Positions 24,882 through 33,742 of a stretch of 34,523 nt of DNA are shown one piece after another. The stretch spans positions 29,810 through 64,332 of the forward strand of contig NZ_JAGYPM010000004.1 of the NCBI RefSeq assembly GCF_018343665.1, given 5' to 3'. Made by a program: the position numbers and the translations under genes. Position 1 is the stretch's first letter; every line of letters begins with the position of its first letter. Origin of the DNA: Cytobacillus citreus (lineage in GTDB: Bacteria; Bacillota; Bacilli; Bacillales; Cytobacillaceae). The notes under the pieces were generated by a model, which searched no databases, was not told the origin of the DNA, and saw only the letters and a list, made by a program, of their open reading frames with translations.

Positions 24882-25814
24882 ATGAAAAGAGCAAGAATTA
24901 TTTATAATCCAACTTCCGGGCGGGAGATTTTTAAAAAGCATTTAGCAGAGGTGCTGCAAAGGCTAGAAACAGCTGGCTATGAGACCTCTTGCCATGCGAC
25001 GACAGGTGCTGGAGATGCGACGAAGGCAGCTCGAATTGCTGTAGAGCGTCGCTATGATCTCGTTGTAGCTGCTGGAGGAGACGGTACGATAAATGAAGTC
25101 GTGAATGGATTGGCAGAGCAGGAATATCGTCCAAAGCTTGGGATTATTCCAGTTGGAACGACAAATGATTTCGCAAGAGCGCTCCATATTCCTAGAGACA
25201 TCGAAGCGGCCGCAGACATAATTGTTCAAGGGGATACAATACCTGTAGATATCGGACGGATCAATGATAAATATTTTATCAATATTGCAGGCGGGGGCAG
25301 GCTGACTGAGCTTACCTATGAAGTGCCAAGTAAACTAAAAACTATGATTGGACAGCTTGCGTATTATTTAAAGGGGATCGAAATGCTTCCATCGATTCGC
25401 TCTACGGAAGTGAGCATTGAGTACGATGGGAAGCTATTTGAAGGAGAGGCTATGCTCTTCCTTGTAGGATTAACAAATTCTGTTGGAGGCTTTGAAAAGC
25501 TCGCTCCAGATTCATCGATTAATGACGGATTATTCTCGCTGTTAATCTTAAAAAAGACAAACTTAGCTGATTTTATCCGAATTGCTACATTGGCTATTCG
25601 TGGTGAGCATATCCATGATTCTAATGTTATTTATACACAGGCTAATCGGATTAAAGTTCATTCAAGTGAAAAGGTGCAGCTGAATCTTGATGGGGAGTTT
25701 GGAGGATTATTGCCTGCAGAGTTTGTCAATCTGTACAGGCATCTTGAAGTATTTGTCCCGATTGATGAAATACGTGAAGAGGATCGTCCAAGAGATTGGG
25801 TTAGTAGTAATTAG
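24882..25814 (+). CDS. dagK: Diacylglycerol kinase (DgkB type)
   Basis: Soluble lipid kinase that phosphorylates diacylglycerol, released during lipoteichoic acid synthesis, back to phosphatidic acid. 310 residues, beginning MKRARIIYNPTSG exactly as B. subtilis DgkB. The nucleotide-binding loop GGDGTINEVVNG is at 65-76, followed by GTTNDFARAL and the conserved INIAGGGRLTELTYEVPSK segment. An extended frame back to 24732 is AT-rich and contains the promoter, so ATG 24882 (with GGATGATGGG upstream) is chosen. Followed by a terminator and then rlmCD, the same order as in B. subtilis. Confidence 0.95.
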   Translation: MKRARIIYNPTSGREIFKKHLAEVLQRLETAGYETSCHATTGAGDATKAARIAVERRYDLVVAAGGDGTINEVVNGLAEQEYRPKLGIIPVGTTNDFARALHIPRDIEAAADIIVQGDTIPVDIGRINDKYFINIAGGGRLTELTYEVPSKLKTMIGQLAYYLKGIEMLPSIRSTEVSIEYDGKLFEGEAMLFLVGLTNSVGGFEKLAPDSSINDGLFSLLILKKTNLADFIRIATLAIRGEHIHDSNVIYTQANRIKVHSSEKVQLNLDGEFGGLLPAEFVNLYRHLEVFVPIDEIREEDRPRDWVSSN

Positions 25815-25824
25815 AAAGAAGAAG

Positions 25825-25852
25825 CTCGTTCCGAGTAGGAGCGGGTTTTTTT
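25825..25852 (+). terminator. Intrinsic terminator of dagK
   Basis: CTCGTTCC (25825-25832) and GGAGCGGG (25838-25845) pair over 8 bp with two G-U pairs; seven T follow. Confidence 0.85.
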
Positions 25853-25950
25853 GCGGGTTATTTTGATTGGAGGATAAATGCTGTAAACTAGCTGATAAGT
25901 TGTTTTATGGTTCGTCAGCAAAATCATTTTTCGTATTCAAACGAATAATG

Positions 25951-25959
25951 TGTTACAAT
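25951..25959 (+). promoter_or_regulatory. Extended -10 promoter element of rlmCD
   Basis: TGTTACAAT fits TGn-TANNNT; the -35 position is weak (TCGTAT). A small inverted repeat TTCG-N8-CGAA (25930-25945) lies just upstream. The leader would be about 30 bases. Confidence 0.45.
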
Positions 25960-25995
25960 TTCCCTTATTAAAAGTTAAAAATGAGGAAGAAAATA

Positions 25996-27393
25996 ATGAG
26001 CAAAACACTACCGGTACAAAAAAATGATTATATAGATGTTGAATTTGTGGATTTAACCCATGATGGGGCAGGAGTTGCTAAGGTTGATGGCTATCCGCTA
26101 TTTGTCCCGAATGGTCTCCCAGGAGAAAAAGCAAAGATCAAAGTGATTAAGGTAAATAAAGGGTACGGATTTGGCAAACTTATTGAAACATATGAAGAAA
26201 GCCCATATCGAGTAAAGTCTCCGTGTCCAATCTATAAGGAATGCGGCGGCTGTCAGCTTCAGGACTTAAGCTATGAAGGACAGTTAAAAGCAAAGGAAAA
26301 GCAAGTGAAGGATGTGCTTGAACGGATTGGGAAGCTTGAAAATGTTAAAGTTCACCCAGTCCTTGGAATGAAGGAACCTTGGCGATACCGAAACAAGGCT
26401 CAAGTTCCTGTTGGTGAACAGGAAGGCGGACTAATCGGTGGCTTCTACCAGCAGCGAAGCCATCAAATCATTAATATGAAGGAATGCATCATCCAGCAGG
26501 AGAAAAATGACGAGGTAGTTCAGGAGGTCATTGAAATCTGCAGCCGGTATGGCGTTCGTGCCTATGATGAAGGCAGGCACAAAGGGGACCTTCGCCATGT
26601 CATGACTCGTTATGGACTTGTGACAGGTGAAGTGATGGTAGTATTAATTACAAGAACAAATGATTTGCCGCATAAAAAGAAACTGATTGAGGAAATCATC
26701 TCACGAGTACCAGGAATCAAATCAATTGTCCAAAACGTCAATCCAAAGAAAACAAATGTGATTTTTGGAGATGAGACAAAAGTACTTTGGGGAGAAGAAG
26801 TCATTTATGATTTTATCGGTGATATAAAGTTTGCCATTTCTGCCCGTTCTTTTTATCAAGTAAATCCAGAGCAAACAAAGGTTCTTTACGAAAAAGCTCT
26901 GGAATACGCTGATCTAAGTGGCGAAGAAAAGGTCATTGATGCTTATTGCGGAATTGGTACGATTTCTTTATTTCTTGCTCAAAAGGCGAAGAAGGTTTTT
27001 GGTGTAGAGATTGTGCCGGAAGCGATTGAGGATGCGAAACGCAATGCAGAACTTAACGGAATCATAAATGCTGAATTTGCCGTTGGGGAAGCAGAAGCAG
27101 TCATTCCAAAATGGTATGAAAAAGGAAATTCAGCAGACGTACTTGTTGTCGATCCTCCTCGAAAAGGCTGTGACGAGGCACTTTTGAAAACAATCATAGA
27201 CATGAAGCCGAAGAAAGTCGTCTATGTCAGCTGCAATCCTGGAACATTAGCGAGGGATTTGCGGATATTGGAAGATGGCGGGTATAAGACGGTTGAGGTG
27301 CAGCCGGTGGATATGTTTCCGCAGACTACACACGTCGAGTGTGTCGCGCTGTTGACACGCATGACATCAGAACTAGAAAAGGATAATAACTAG
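25996..27393 (+). CDS. rlmCD: 23S rRNA (uracil-5-)-methyltransferase RlmCD-type
   Basis: SAM-dependent methylation of uracil C5 in 23S rRNA (U747 and U1939 for the B. subtilis dual enzyme). 465 residues: TRAM RNA-binding domain at 8-65, iron-sulfur cysteines Cys77, Cys83, Cys86 and Cys164 (C-x5-C-x2-C...C), SAM-binding [12 protein letters not shown] (315-326), VVDPPRKG (384-391) and catalytic Cys413 in [15 protein letters not shown] 25996 is chosen because GAGGAAG just upstream serves it; the ATG at 25981 has no RBS and overlaps that site. Whether it modifies both sites cannot be told from sequence. Confidence 0.93.
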   Translation: MSKTLPVQKNDYIDVEFVDLTHDGAGVAKVDGYPLFVPNGLPGEKAKIKVIKVNKGYGFGKLIETYEESPYRVKSPCPIYKECGGCQLQDLSYEGQLKAKEKQVKDVLERIGKLENVKVHPVLGMKEPWRYRNKAQVPVGEQEGGLIGGFYQQRSHQIINMKECIIQQEKNDEVVQEVIEICSRYGVRAYDEGRHKGDLRHVMTRYGLVTGEVMVVLITRTNDLPHKKKLIEEIISRVPGIKSIVQNVNPKKTNVIFGDETKVLWGEEVIYDFIGDIKFAISARSFYQVNPEQTKVLYEKALEYADLSGEEKVIDAYCGIGTISLFLAQKAKKVFGVEIVPEAIEDAKRNAELNGIINAEFAVGEAEAVIPKWYEKGNSADVLVVDPPRKGCDEALLKTIIDMKPKKVVYVSCNPGTLARDLRILEDGGYKTVEVQPVDMFPQTTHVECVALLTRMTSELEKDNN

Positions 27394-27487
27394 GCCGTAA
27401 CGATTCCTACTCTTGTGGCAGCGGTCAGAAAATAAGATTAGCATAAAGAGAGCTGAACTCAGAAGGAAAGTGGGGCAATAGAAGAAA

Positions 27488-28735
27488 ATGAAATTTTTAG
27501 GATTAGGAAATTTAATTTTATATAGCATCGTTATAGGAGGAATTACAGGGCTTCTGACATGGAGTTTTTTAGCGATTGTTTCTTTAACAACTCACTTTTT
27601 ATGGGTTGATTTACCAAATGTGATTGATGTTAAAAATTGGACCATAATCGTGTGTTTAGTTGGAGGTATTTTAGTAGGCTTATGTCAAAAGTATTTTGGT
27701 AATTATCCACGTAATATGGATGATGTAGTTGCAGAATTCAAGGAAACAAAAAGAATTGATTACAGTTCAGGATATAAAAACGCAATAACGGCCATTTGTG
27801 TTCTTTCTTTTGGAGCTAGTCTTGGTCCCGAGGCAGCTTTAGTTGGTATTGTAGGAGGTCTTGCTACATGGGCTGGAGATGTTTTAAAATCTTTAGTTAA
27901 GAAAAAAACTATTGTAAATGAACATGAAGAAATCGTAATAAAGTATAGTGTTGAGGCTACAATTGGCATGATTTTTAGGTCACCGTTATTTGGAGCTGCT
28001 ACATTCTTTGAAGATAGAGAAGATCCAAAACGTATAAAGTTGATAAAGACACTTGTATATTCTTTTACTACTATTGCAGGTTTTTTTGTATTTATACTGT
28101 TATCCAAAATAGATTACAGACAATTTTCTTTAGCGGATTTTGGTTCAGCAACAATAGGTAAACATGAAATAATAGCCATAATCCCACTTATCCTTTGTGG
28201 ATTATTACTTGCAAAATTATATGAATTTTTTGGGCATTTTTTCCATAAGGTGCTTAAACCACTTGAAAATTATAAAGTAATTAAAGCTGTTATTGGAGGA
28301 TTAGCACTAGGATTAATCGGAACTGTTCTTCCTATTACTTTATTTTCGGGAGCTCATGAGCTAACAGAATTAGCTGCAGAGTGGACCCATATCTCAGTTT
28401 ATCTACTGATAGCAATAGGTATTGTAAAGCTATTCTTAACAGAATTTTGTTTAGCAACTGGTTGGCGTGGAGGACATATATTTCCTATTATTTTCGCGGG
28501 TGTAAGTATAGGATATGGACTTGCGTTGATATTCTCAATAGATCCAGTAACATCTATTACCGTTGTCACTACTTCACTCACAAGTGCAGTACTCAAAAAG
28601 CCAATAGCAGTTGTATTAATTTTTATCATGATATTCCCACTACAACTAATTATACCAATGCTATTAGCAGCATATTTGCCAATATATTTAATAAAGTTGA
28701 AATCGAGATACTCTAAGCAGTCATCACTGAGTTAA
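27488..28735 (+). CDS. ClC-family chloride channel/transporter
   Basis: 415-residue polytopic membrane protein of the voltage-gated chloride channel family. The gating-glutamate motif appears as GPEAALVGI with Glu115 (usual form G-K/R-E-G-P), and the GxFxP-type motif as GWRGGHIFPIIFAG. The first selectivity motif GSGIP is not recognisable (the region reads NYPRNMDDVV, 72-81). The RBS before ATG 27488 is weak. Its base composition is lower in GC than rlmCD, which is compatible with a separate origin. It could be a Cl-/H+ exchanger or a variant-selectivity member; ion preference cannot be settled here. Confidence 0.8.
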   Translation: MKFLGLGNLILYSIVIGGITGLLTWSFLAIVSLTTHFLWVDLPNVIDVKNWTIIVCLVGGILVGLCQKYFGNYPRNMDDVVAEFKETKRIDYSSGYKNAITAICVLSFGASLGPEAALVGIVGGLATWAGDVLKSLVKKKTIVNEHEEIVIKYSVEATIGMIFRSPLFGAATFFEDREDPKRIKLIKTLVYSFTTIAGFFVFILLSKIDYRQFSLADFGSATIGKHEIIAIIPLILCGLLLAKLYEFFGHFFHKVLKPLENYKVIKAVIGGLALGLIGTVLPITLFSGAHELTELAAEWTHISVYLLIAIGIVKLFLTEFCLATGWRGGHIFPIIFAGVSIGYGLALIFSIDPVTSITVVTTSLTSAVLKKPIAVVLIFIMIFPLQLIIPMLLAAYLPIYLIKLKSRYSKQSSLS

Positions 28736-28759
28736 GGTCTCAGATAGTCTTTGAAGATG

Positions 28760-28800
28760 GGGATGGATACTGAATGAGATGAAGCAAATGCCATCCCTTT
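28760..28800 (+). terminator. Possible weak terminator after the ClC gene
   Basis: GGGATGG (28760-28766) and CCATCCC (28791-28797) with a 24-base loop, followed only by TTTG. The stem is sound but the tail is poor. Confidence 0.35.
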
Positions 28801-28943
28801 GTCTCAGGGTTGTACTCCCTGAAAAATTAACACATGTCAATACATGGGGATTTTTCTATCTATCACACATGCACAAATTTGAAAGTTTTTCCCCTTTTTG
28901 AATTAGCTTTTGTCTATTTTCGTTAAAAAGATCCCAGTAAGAG

Positions 28944-29741
28944 TTAATTACTTTCATTGAAAATAGCTACTACACGACTCCAACCAGCACTTGCATTAGT
29001 GATATTAATGGGAAACGCACATACGGTAAAACCATAAGGTTTTGGAATCTGATCAAGGTTACAAAGCTTTTCTATTTGGCAATATTCTTTACGTCTACCT
29101 ACCAGATGAGCCTCCCAAAACTGCGATTTCCCTTCTTTTGCTTCTTTGGCTGTTACATCAAATGGACGATCTAGTCCCCATGCATCAATCCCAATCAGCT
29201 TTACCCCTTGGTCAATGAACCACTCCGTTGCTGAAGCAGTTAGTCCCGCATGCATAGACTCGTAACCTGGCTGATGAAAGTGCTTGGAAGCCCCAGTGTG
29301 TATCAGTACGATGTCAAAAGGTTTGATAGAATAATTAATATTTTTTAACTCATGTTGTATATCACCGATATTAATCTCTTCACCAGCCTGTTTGTGTGTC
29401 ATCTTTATAAGAACTCCATCTCCATAACACCAATTTAAAGGAATTTGATCAATGGTTTTTGCCGGTTCTCCGTTAGATGTAGATCCATAATGATAAGGTG
29501 CATCAATATGGGTATAGGAATGAGTAGATAAAGTTACTTCCTCTACCGCCCATCCTTCTTCATCGGGCCAATAAGACTTATCAAGTCCCAAAAACTTTTC
29601 TGTTACTGCAATTGAATCTTTATGATTTTTATATGTTATTTTATGAGCATTCAGCTCAAAGTCCTGAGTGTCGTTTGATAATCGATCACTTAAATCTATA
29701 ATTATTGTTCTTTTTCCATTTCGTACAAATGTTTCAATCAT
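28944..29741 (-). CDS. Cyclase-family (KynB/isatin-hydrolase-like) metal-dependent hydrolase
   Basis: 265 residues of the cyclase family, which includes arylformamidase and isatin hydrolase. The metal-binding signature HSYTHIDAPYH (74-84; His74, His78, Asp80, His84) matches HxGTHxDxPxH with Gly-Thr replaced by Tyr-Thr. LIHTGAS (145-151) and the C-terminal FPINITNASAGWSRVVAIF are also family-like. ATG with AGGAGG 8 bases upstream; this RBS lies inside the 3' end of a decayed acyl-CoA synthetase gene, so the two were once probably one operon for an aromatic or acyl substrate. The present substrate is unknown. Confidence 0.82.
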   Translation of the reverse strand: MIETFVRNGKRTIIIDLSDRLSNDTQDFELNAHKITYKNHKDSIAVTEKFLGLDKSYWPDEEGWAVEEVTLSTHSYTHIDAPYHYGSTSNGEPAKTIDQIPLNWCYGDGVLIKMTHKQAGEEINIGDIQHELKNINYSIKPFDIVLIHTGASKHFHQPGYESMHAGLTASATEWFIDQGVKLIGIDAWGLDRPFDVTAKEAKEGKSQFWEAHLVGRRKEYCQIEKLCNLDQIPKPYGFTVCAFPINITNASAGWSRVVAIFNESN

Positions 29742-29743
29742 GT

Positions 29744-29965
29744 TTACACCTCCTCAGATTCTTTCAGCAAAAATTTCATAACTTTCCCCGTACTATTTTT
29801 CGGCAATTCATCGATAAAGACGATATTATCTAGTATATAATCAGCCAGGTGCCTTCTAGCATATTAGTATATCTTGCTGAGTAAGAGCTGCTCCCTCTTT
29901 TTGACCACATAGGTGAGGTAATTCCCCGTGAGCAGGAACTTCAATGCTGACAACAGCAATTCAAA
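29744..29965 (-). pseudogene. Decayed C-terminus of an acyl-CoA synthetase (AMP-binding)
   Basis: Read on the minus strand, the frame ending at 29744 gives ARRHLADYILDNIVFIDE, LPKNSTGKVMKFLLKESEEV and stop, which is the C-terminal domain of adenylate-forming enzymes including the P-K-N-S-T-G-K catalytic-lysine motif. Upstream, KEGAALTQQDIL and GELPH continue it in other frames, so at least two frameshifts are present. The main N-terminal domain is missing; sequence beyond about 29965 is unrelated. It directly precedes the cyclase gene. Confidence 0.75.
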
Positions 29966-30240
29966 TCCAACTTGACAGACGAACCCTAAATGAAATTTAA
30001 CAAAAGAACTTTCTAGTAAATTCATAATAATTGGATATCTCAGAAAACTCAATCCTGCTTTTGGCTTAGTTTGGTAAAAACTATTGGCATTTAAGACATA
30101 AAAAATCGTTTTTTTCTGTCTTGCGGGCAACGGGCGCCCTCCTAGGGTTGCCGGTGAAAACCGGATGTCGTGCACGCCAGCGGAAGCTCCTTCCCAATAT
30201 TTGATTTGGTGGGGGAGGACCACTGTAGAATGAGCTCCAT
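29966..30240. other. Gene-free segment with a GC-rich hairpin block
   Basis: The right part (about 30110-30240) is abruptly GC-rich and full of short inverted repeats: GGCAAC/GTTGCC around GGGCGCCCTCCTAG, CCGG-TGAAAA-CCGG, and GTGCAC. A 119-codon minus-strand frame runs through it and on into the acyl-CoA synthetase remnant, which shows that frame is accidental at least in part. It may be the end of a lost mobile element; I cannot name it. Confidence 0.35.
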
Positions 30241-30494
30241 TCCTAATCTGGATTGCGCCCGATAGTTGAAGAGTCTATTGCATATTTGCTTCGAATTACG
30301 ACATTAAAAAATCAAGAAACTATTCATCCGCTAAAACGTATTAGTTTGTAAATAAATAATAGGAGTTGATATATTGAGTACTCCACTTTTGATCTTAACA
30401 TAGCAGGATAGTTGATGAAGAATAACAATTAGAGGAAATTAATAAAGTTTAATAGAAATAATTTAGAAAATTTATTTTAAAAGAGGACTAAATT

Positions 30495-30554
30495 ATGTCT
30501 GAATTGACTTATCATGTGGCAACTACGGCCGACGGATATATTCGTAGTGTCTGA
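30495..30554 (+). pseudogene. N-terminal fragment of a dihydrofolate-reductase-like protein
   Basis: ATG 30495 with AAGAGGA upstream encodes MSELTYHVATTADGYIRSV and then stops. The pattern hhVATTxDGYI is the first strand and loop of DHFR/RibD-C-like proteins. The stop lies within the palindrome GTGTCTGACAC (30547-30557). About 250 bases before it (30241-30494) contain no other gene. Confidence 0.45.
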
Positions 30555-30565
30555 CACCTTTGTTT

Positions 30566-30661
30566 TTGGGACAGCTTCATTATTTAACCGAGAAGGGGAT
30601 TAAAGAGGCTGAAATATTAGTGGAAAAGTATTTACGAAAGATATTAGGAAAAAATGAATGA
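30566..30661 (+). pseudogene. C-terminal fragment of an unidentified protein
   Basis: Open frame from 30566 reads LGQLHYLTEKGIKEAEILVE, KYLRKILGKNE and stop. The Y-x-L-T-E-K-G-x-x-x-A motif is typical of the wing and following helix of winged-helix regulators, so this looks like the tail of such a gene joined to the DHFR-like fragment. After it, to 30840, only an 8-bp hairpin CCTGATGG/CCATCAGG (30705-30712/30721-30728) is seen. Confidence 0.35.
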
Positions 30662-30840
30662 AATAACGAAAGGTTGAGGTTAGTAATGGAAGAATTACTT
30701 TTTTCCTGATGGGTAATCGGCCATCAGGAAATCGAACCGCACTTTATCCCTTTGCATAATCCAAAAGTTTTCTAAAAAAATATTTCAGATGCTAGACTCA
30801 AGAGAGCGAACCTATCAAGAAAGGAACGCTCTAAAATCTA

Positions 30841-31542
30841 TTATTCAACATAAAAAACTTGTGAACTCCCAACCTCCAGACAACACAATCTTCCACCATA
30901 AGCACAACCGCCATCAATTCCAATGATATTATTATTCCCAAAATAAACATCCTTGCTTTCGTGCAAATAATTTGTCGGCGTATGTCCGAATACAACGGTC
31001 TTTTCTCCCGTGTATCCATTATGAAATTCCTCGCGAATCCACACTAATGTTTGAGGTTCAGTCGATTCTATGGGTGTATCTGGATGAACTCCTGCATGAA
31101 CAAAGATATGGGTGTCTGTTTCATAGTAGTATGGAAATTCTTTTAGTATCTCAATGTGTGAACGAATGTCATCATTCATTTGAATAGGCTCAGGCATTTC
31201 ATCGGTCGTATACCAATACTCCGAATCGTCCTTTTCAATTTCATAGCCGTAATTTTGGAGCGTGTTTATTCCGCCATTGTAATACCATCTTTTCAAATTC
31301 ATCGGATCATCAAGAAAAGCATCAATCATCATCTTTTCGTGATTGCCAATTAATGCAATGGCTCCCTCAGTCCTCAGCTGAATGACCTTATCTAAAACAG
31401 CTCTCGAATGTGTCCCCCGATCCACAAAATCACCTAATAACAGTAGCTGGTCTCGGTCTTTGTCATATTTAACAAGCTCTAACAGTTTCTCGAATTTTTC
31501 TAAATCTCCATGAATATCACTTATGGCAAGCATTCGTTTCAA
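30841..31542 (-). CDS. Calcineurin-like metallophosphatase (Ser/Thr protein phosphatase type)
   Basis: About 233 residues with the full set of phosphoesterase metal motifs in order: SDIHGD, GDFVDRG, GNHE, HAGVHP and FGHTP. This set, with the compact length, is that of bacterial PPP-type phosphatases and symmetrical Ap4A hydrolase-like enzymes; the substrate could be a phosphoprotein or a dinucleotide. Start: TTG at 31542 is preferred because AAGGA is 10 bases upstream; the GTG at 31551 nearly touches it. Divergent from the translational GTPase gene, with a 183-base shared control region. Confidence 0.85.
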   Translation of the reverse strand: MKRMLAISDIHGDLEKFEKLLELVKYDKDRDQLLLLGDFVDRGTHSRAVLDKVIQLRTEGAIALIGNHEKMMIDAFLDDPMNLKRWYYNGGINTLQNYGYEIEKDDSEYWYTTDEMPEPIQMNDDIRSHIEILKEFPYYYETDTHIFVHAGVHPDTPIESTEPQTLVWIREEFHNGYTGEKTVVFGHTPTNYLHESKDVYFGNNNIIGIDGGCAYGGRLCCLEVGSSQVFYVE

Positions 31543-31678
31543 CCGTCTCACATCCTTATTAAACTGCTACAATAGTTTGGTTTATTCATTCTAACATATA
31601 AATGGCAGTTAGTAAGAAGGGCAGAAGCATAAGAACTGCCCCAATTTTTCTTCATATGAGAAAACGCCAAAAGATTGC

Positions 31679-31684
31679 TATAAT
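31679..31684 (+). promoter_or_regulatory. Candidate -10 element of the translational GTPase gene
   Basis: Perfect TATAAT, 42 bases before the ATG; the -35 region is poor. Upstream, GGCAGTT (31603-31609) and AACTGCC (31634-31640) form an inverted repeat. Confidence 0.35.
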
Positions 31685-31725
31685 GATTATTATTATAAAC
31701 AGTCAGAAATAAGAATAGGAGCAGT

Positions 31726-33678
31726 ATGATACACATGAACAAAACGATTGGAATTTTAGCACATGTCGATGCCGGAAAAACAACTTTTTCCGAACAGTTG
31801 CTTTACCATACAAGAAGTATTAAGAAACGCGGACGGGTTGATCATCAAAGTGCCTTTCTTGACAGTCATGAGATTGAAAAGCAGCGCGGCATTACCGTTT
31901 TTGCTGACCAGGGAATCTTTGAATTTGGGGACTCCACCTATTATTTAATTGATACCCCAGGGCACGTCGACTTTTCTCCAGAAATGGAGCGGGCAATCCA
32001 AGTGATGGATATGGCGATTATTGTGGTCAGTGCAGTAGAAGGAGTAGAGGGGCATACGGAAACCGTTTGGAATCTATTAAAAAAGCACCGCATCCCAACA
32101 TTTTTCTTCATTAATAAAATCGATAGGACCGGTTCAGACATCAATCGGGTTTTAGATGAGATTCGCAGTCATTTAACAAAGGATGTTTGTGATATTTCTG
32201 GGTCATTTATTGATGGCAAAATGGAGGATGAATTAATAGAATTCATTGCAGAGCGGGATGAGAATTTATTGGAGCATTATATGGAAAAAGGATATGAACC
32301 AAATTTATGGCTCCAAAAAATGCAAACCATGATTCAATCTGCTCAAATTTACCCATCTTCAAGCGGATCTGCTTTGCAGGATATAGGAGTGGATTCTTTT
32401 CTAGAAAAGCTGGAATTATTGTCAGTTACGCATTTCCCTATTCGTGAACCTTTTGCAGGGCGAGTCTATAAAGTCCGTTATGAGGAAAATGGTACAAGAG
32501 TCACTTTTATTAAAGCACTTAGTGGCGTGTTAAAGGTACGGGATGAGATCTCTTATGGAAATGAAATAACAGAAAAAGTGACACAAATCCGCCGTTATAA
32601 TGGAACCCAATATGAACAAATTAATCAGGTAGAAGCTGGCGAGCTTTTTGCTGTTACTGGACTTTCTAGCGCATCCGTTGGTGATGGAGTTGGCGCACTA
32701 AAGGAAAAAGCGATGTACAAAATGGTGCCAACGCTGCGATCGAAAGTGGTGTTTGAACCTGGCGTAAACGTAAAGGAGGCTTTACGATATTTTCGCATGT
32801 TGGAAGCGGAGGACCCTTCACTTAATATAACGTGGGAGGAGCGTTTGCAGGAAATACATCTTCATGTCATGGGAGCGATCCAGCTAGAAGTGCTAGAGCA
32901 AATGGTCTTTGAACGGTTTCGTTTAAAAATTGCTTTTGAAAAGCCAGAGATTCTTTATAAAGAGACCATTGAAACAGATGTCATTGGGTATGGCCATTTC
33001 GAACCGCTTCGTCATTATGCAGAAGTCCATGTGAAATTGGAGCCTGGAAAAAGAAATAGCGGGACCCTATTTGAAAGCCAATGCCATACAGATGATTTAT
33101 CAATTGGATATCAAAATTTGATTGGTCAGCATTTGTATGAACGGGAAATCCATGGCTTGCTTACTGGGTCACCGTTAACAGATATAAAGGTTTCTTTGTT
33201 AACTGGAAGAGCTCACAATCAGCATACCCATGGGGGCGATTTCAGGGAAGCCACCTACCGTGCTTTAAGACAAGGATTGGAAAAAGCCAGCAACATTCTG
33301 CTCGAGCCATATTATCAGTTCAAGATAAAAGTAGATATGGACCAAATGGGGAGGGTTTTATCGGATATTCAGACGGCATATGGCCGATTTGACCCGCCAG
33401 TTACGGAAGGAGAAAAAGCGATCTTATCGGGGATCGTTCCTGTTTCTACCTTTATGGATTACAGTACGGTGCTTGCCTCTTTCACACAAGGAAAAGGCCG
33501 CATAAGCTTAATGTTTGCAGGCTATCATCGCTGCCATAACGAACAAGAAGTAATCGAAAGGATCGCATATGATAAAAATGCCGATCCTGACTATACCTCT
33601 TCCTCCATATTTTGTGCAAAAGGACAAGGCTTTACTGTGAAATGGGATGAAGCTGAAGGAATGATGCATTGTTTATAA
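31726..33678 (+). CDS. TetM/EF-G-like translational GTPase
   Basis: 650 residues, the length and domain order of ribosomal-protection proteins (TetM/TetO) and short EF-G paralogues. GTPase motifs: G1 AHVDAGKT (12-19), G2 RGIT (54-57), G3 DTPGH (76-80), G4 NKID (130-133). Domains II to V follow, with a C-terminal GYHRCHN helix region as in TetM. The domain IV loop that in TetM carries Y-S-P-V-S and reaches the tetracycline site reads AHNQHTHGGD here (496-505), so drug-release activity is doubtful. ATG 31726 has AGGAG only 4 bases upstream; the ATG at 31735 is an alternative start. A role on the ribosome is certain only at family level. Confidence 0.85.
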   Translation: MIHMNKTIGILAHVDAGKTTFSEQLLYHTRSIKKRGRVDHQSAFLDSHEIEKQRGITVFADQGIFEFGDSTYYLIDTPGHVDFSPEMERAIQVMDMAIIVVSAVEGVEGHTETVWNLLKKHRIPTFFFINKIDRTGSDINRVLDEIRSHLTKDVCDISGSFIDGKMEDELIEFIAERDENLLEHYMEKGYEPNLWLQKMQTMIQSAQIYPSSSGSALQDIGVDSFLEKLELLSVTHFPIREPFAGRVYKVRYEENGTRVTFIKALSGVLKVRDEISYGNEITEKVTQIRRYNGTQYEQINQVEAGELFAVTGLSSASVGDGVGALKEKAMYKMVPTLRSKVVFEPGVNVKEALRYFRMLEAEDPSLNITWEERLQEIHLHVMGAIQLEVLEQMVFERFRLKIAFEKPEILYKETIETDVIGYGHFEPLRHYAEVHVKLEPGKRNSGTLFESQCHTDDLSIGYQNLIGQHLYEREIHGLLTGSPLTDIKVSLLTGRAHNQHTHGGDFREATYRALRQGLEKASNILLEPYYQFKIKVDMDQMGRVLSDIQTAYGRFDPPVTEGEKAILSGIVPVSTFMDYSTVLASFTQGKGRISLMFAGYHRCHNEQEVIERIAYDKNADPDYTSSSIFCAKGQGFTVKWDEAEGMMHCL

Positions 33679-33742
33679 TGCGTTAATAAGTCTAGCGGTT
33701 AGCGTGATTTCTGTTGTTTATGTGGATAATTTTTATATAAAA

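Noticed and set aside
29864..30223. 119-codon minus-strand ORF
   Set aside because: It crosses a hairpin block and continues out of frame through the acyl-CoA synthetase remnant; no RBS and no family match.
30705..30728. CCTGATGG/CCATCAGG hairpin as a terminator
   Set aside because: The T-run is on the 5' side on the plus strand and becomes an A-run on the minus strand, so neither direction fits.
31726..33678. Calling the GTPase a tetracycline-resistance gene
   Set aside because: The domain IV loop needed for drug release in TetM is not conserved.
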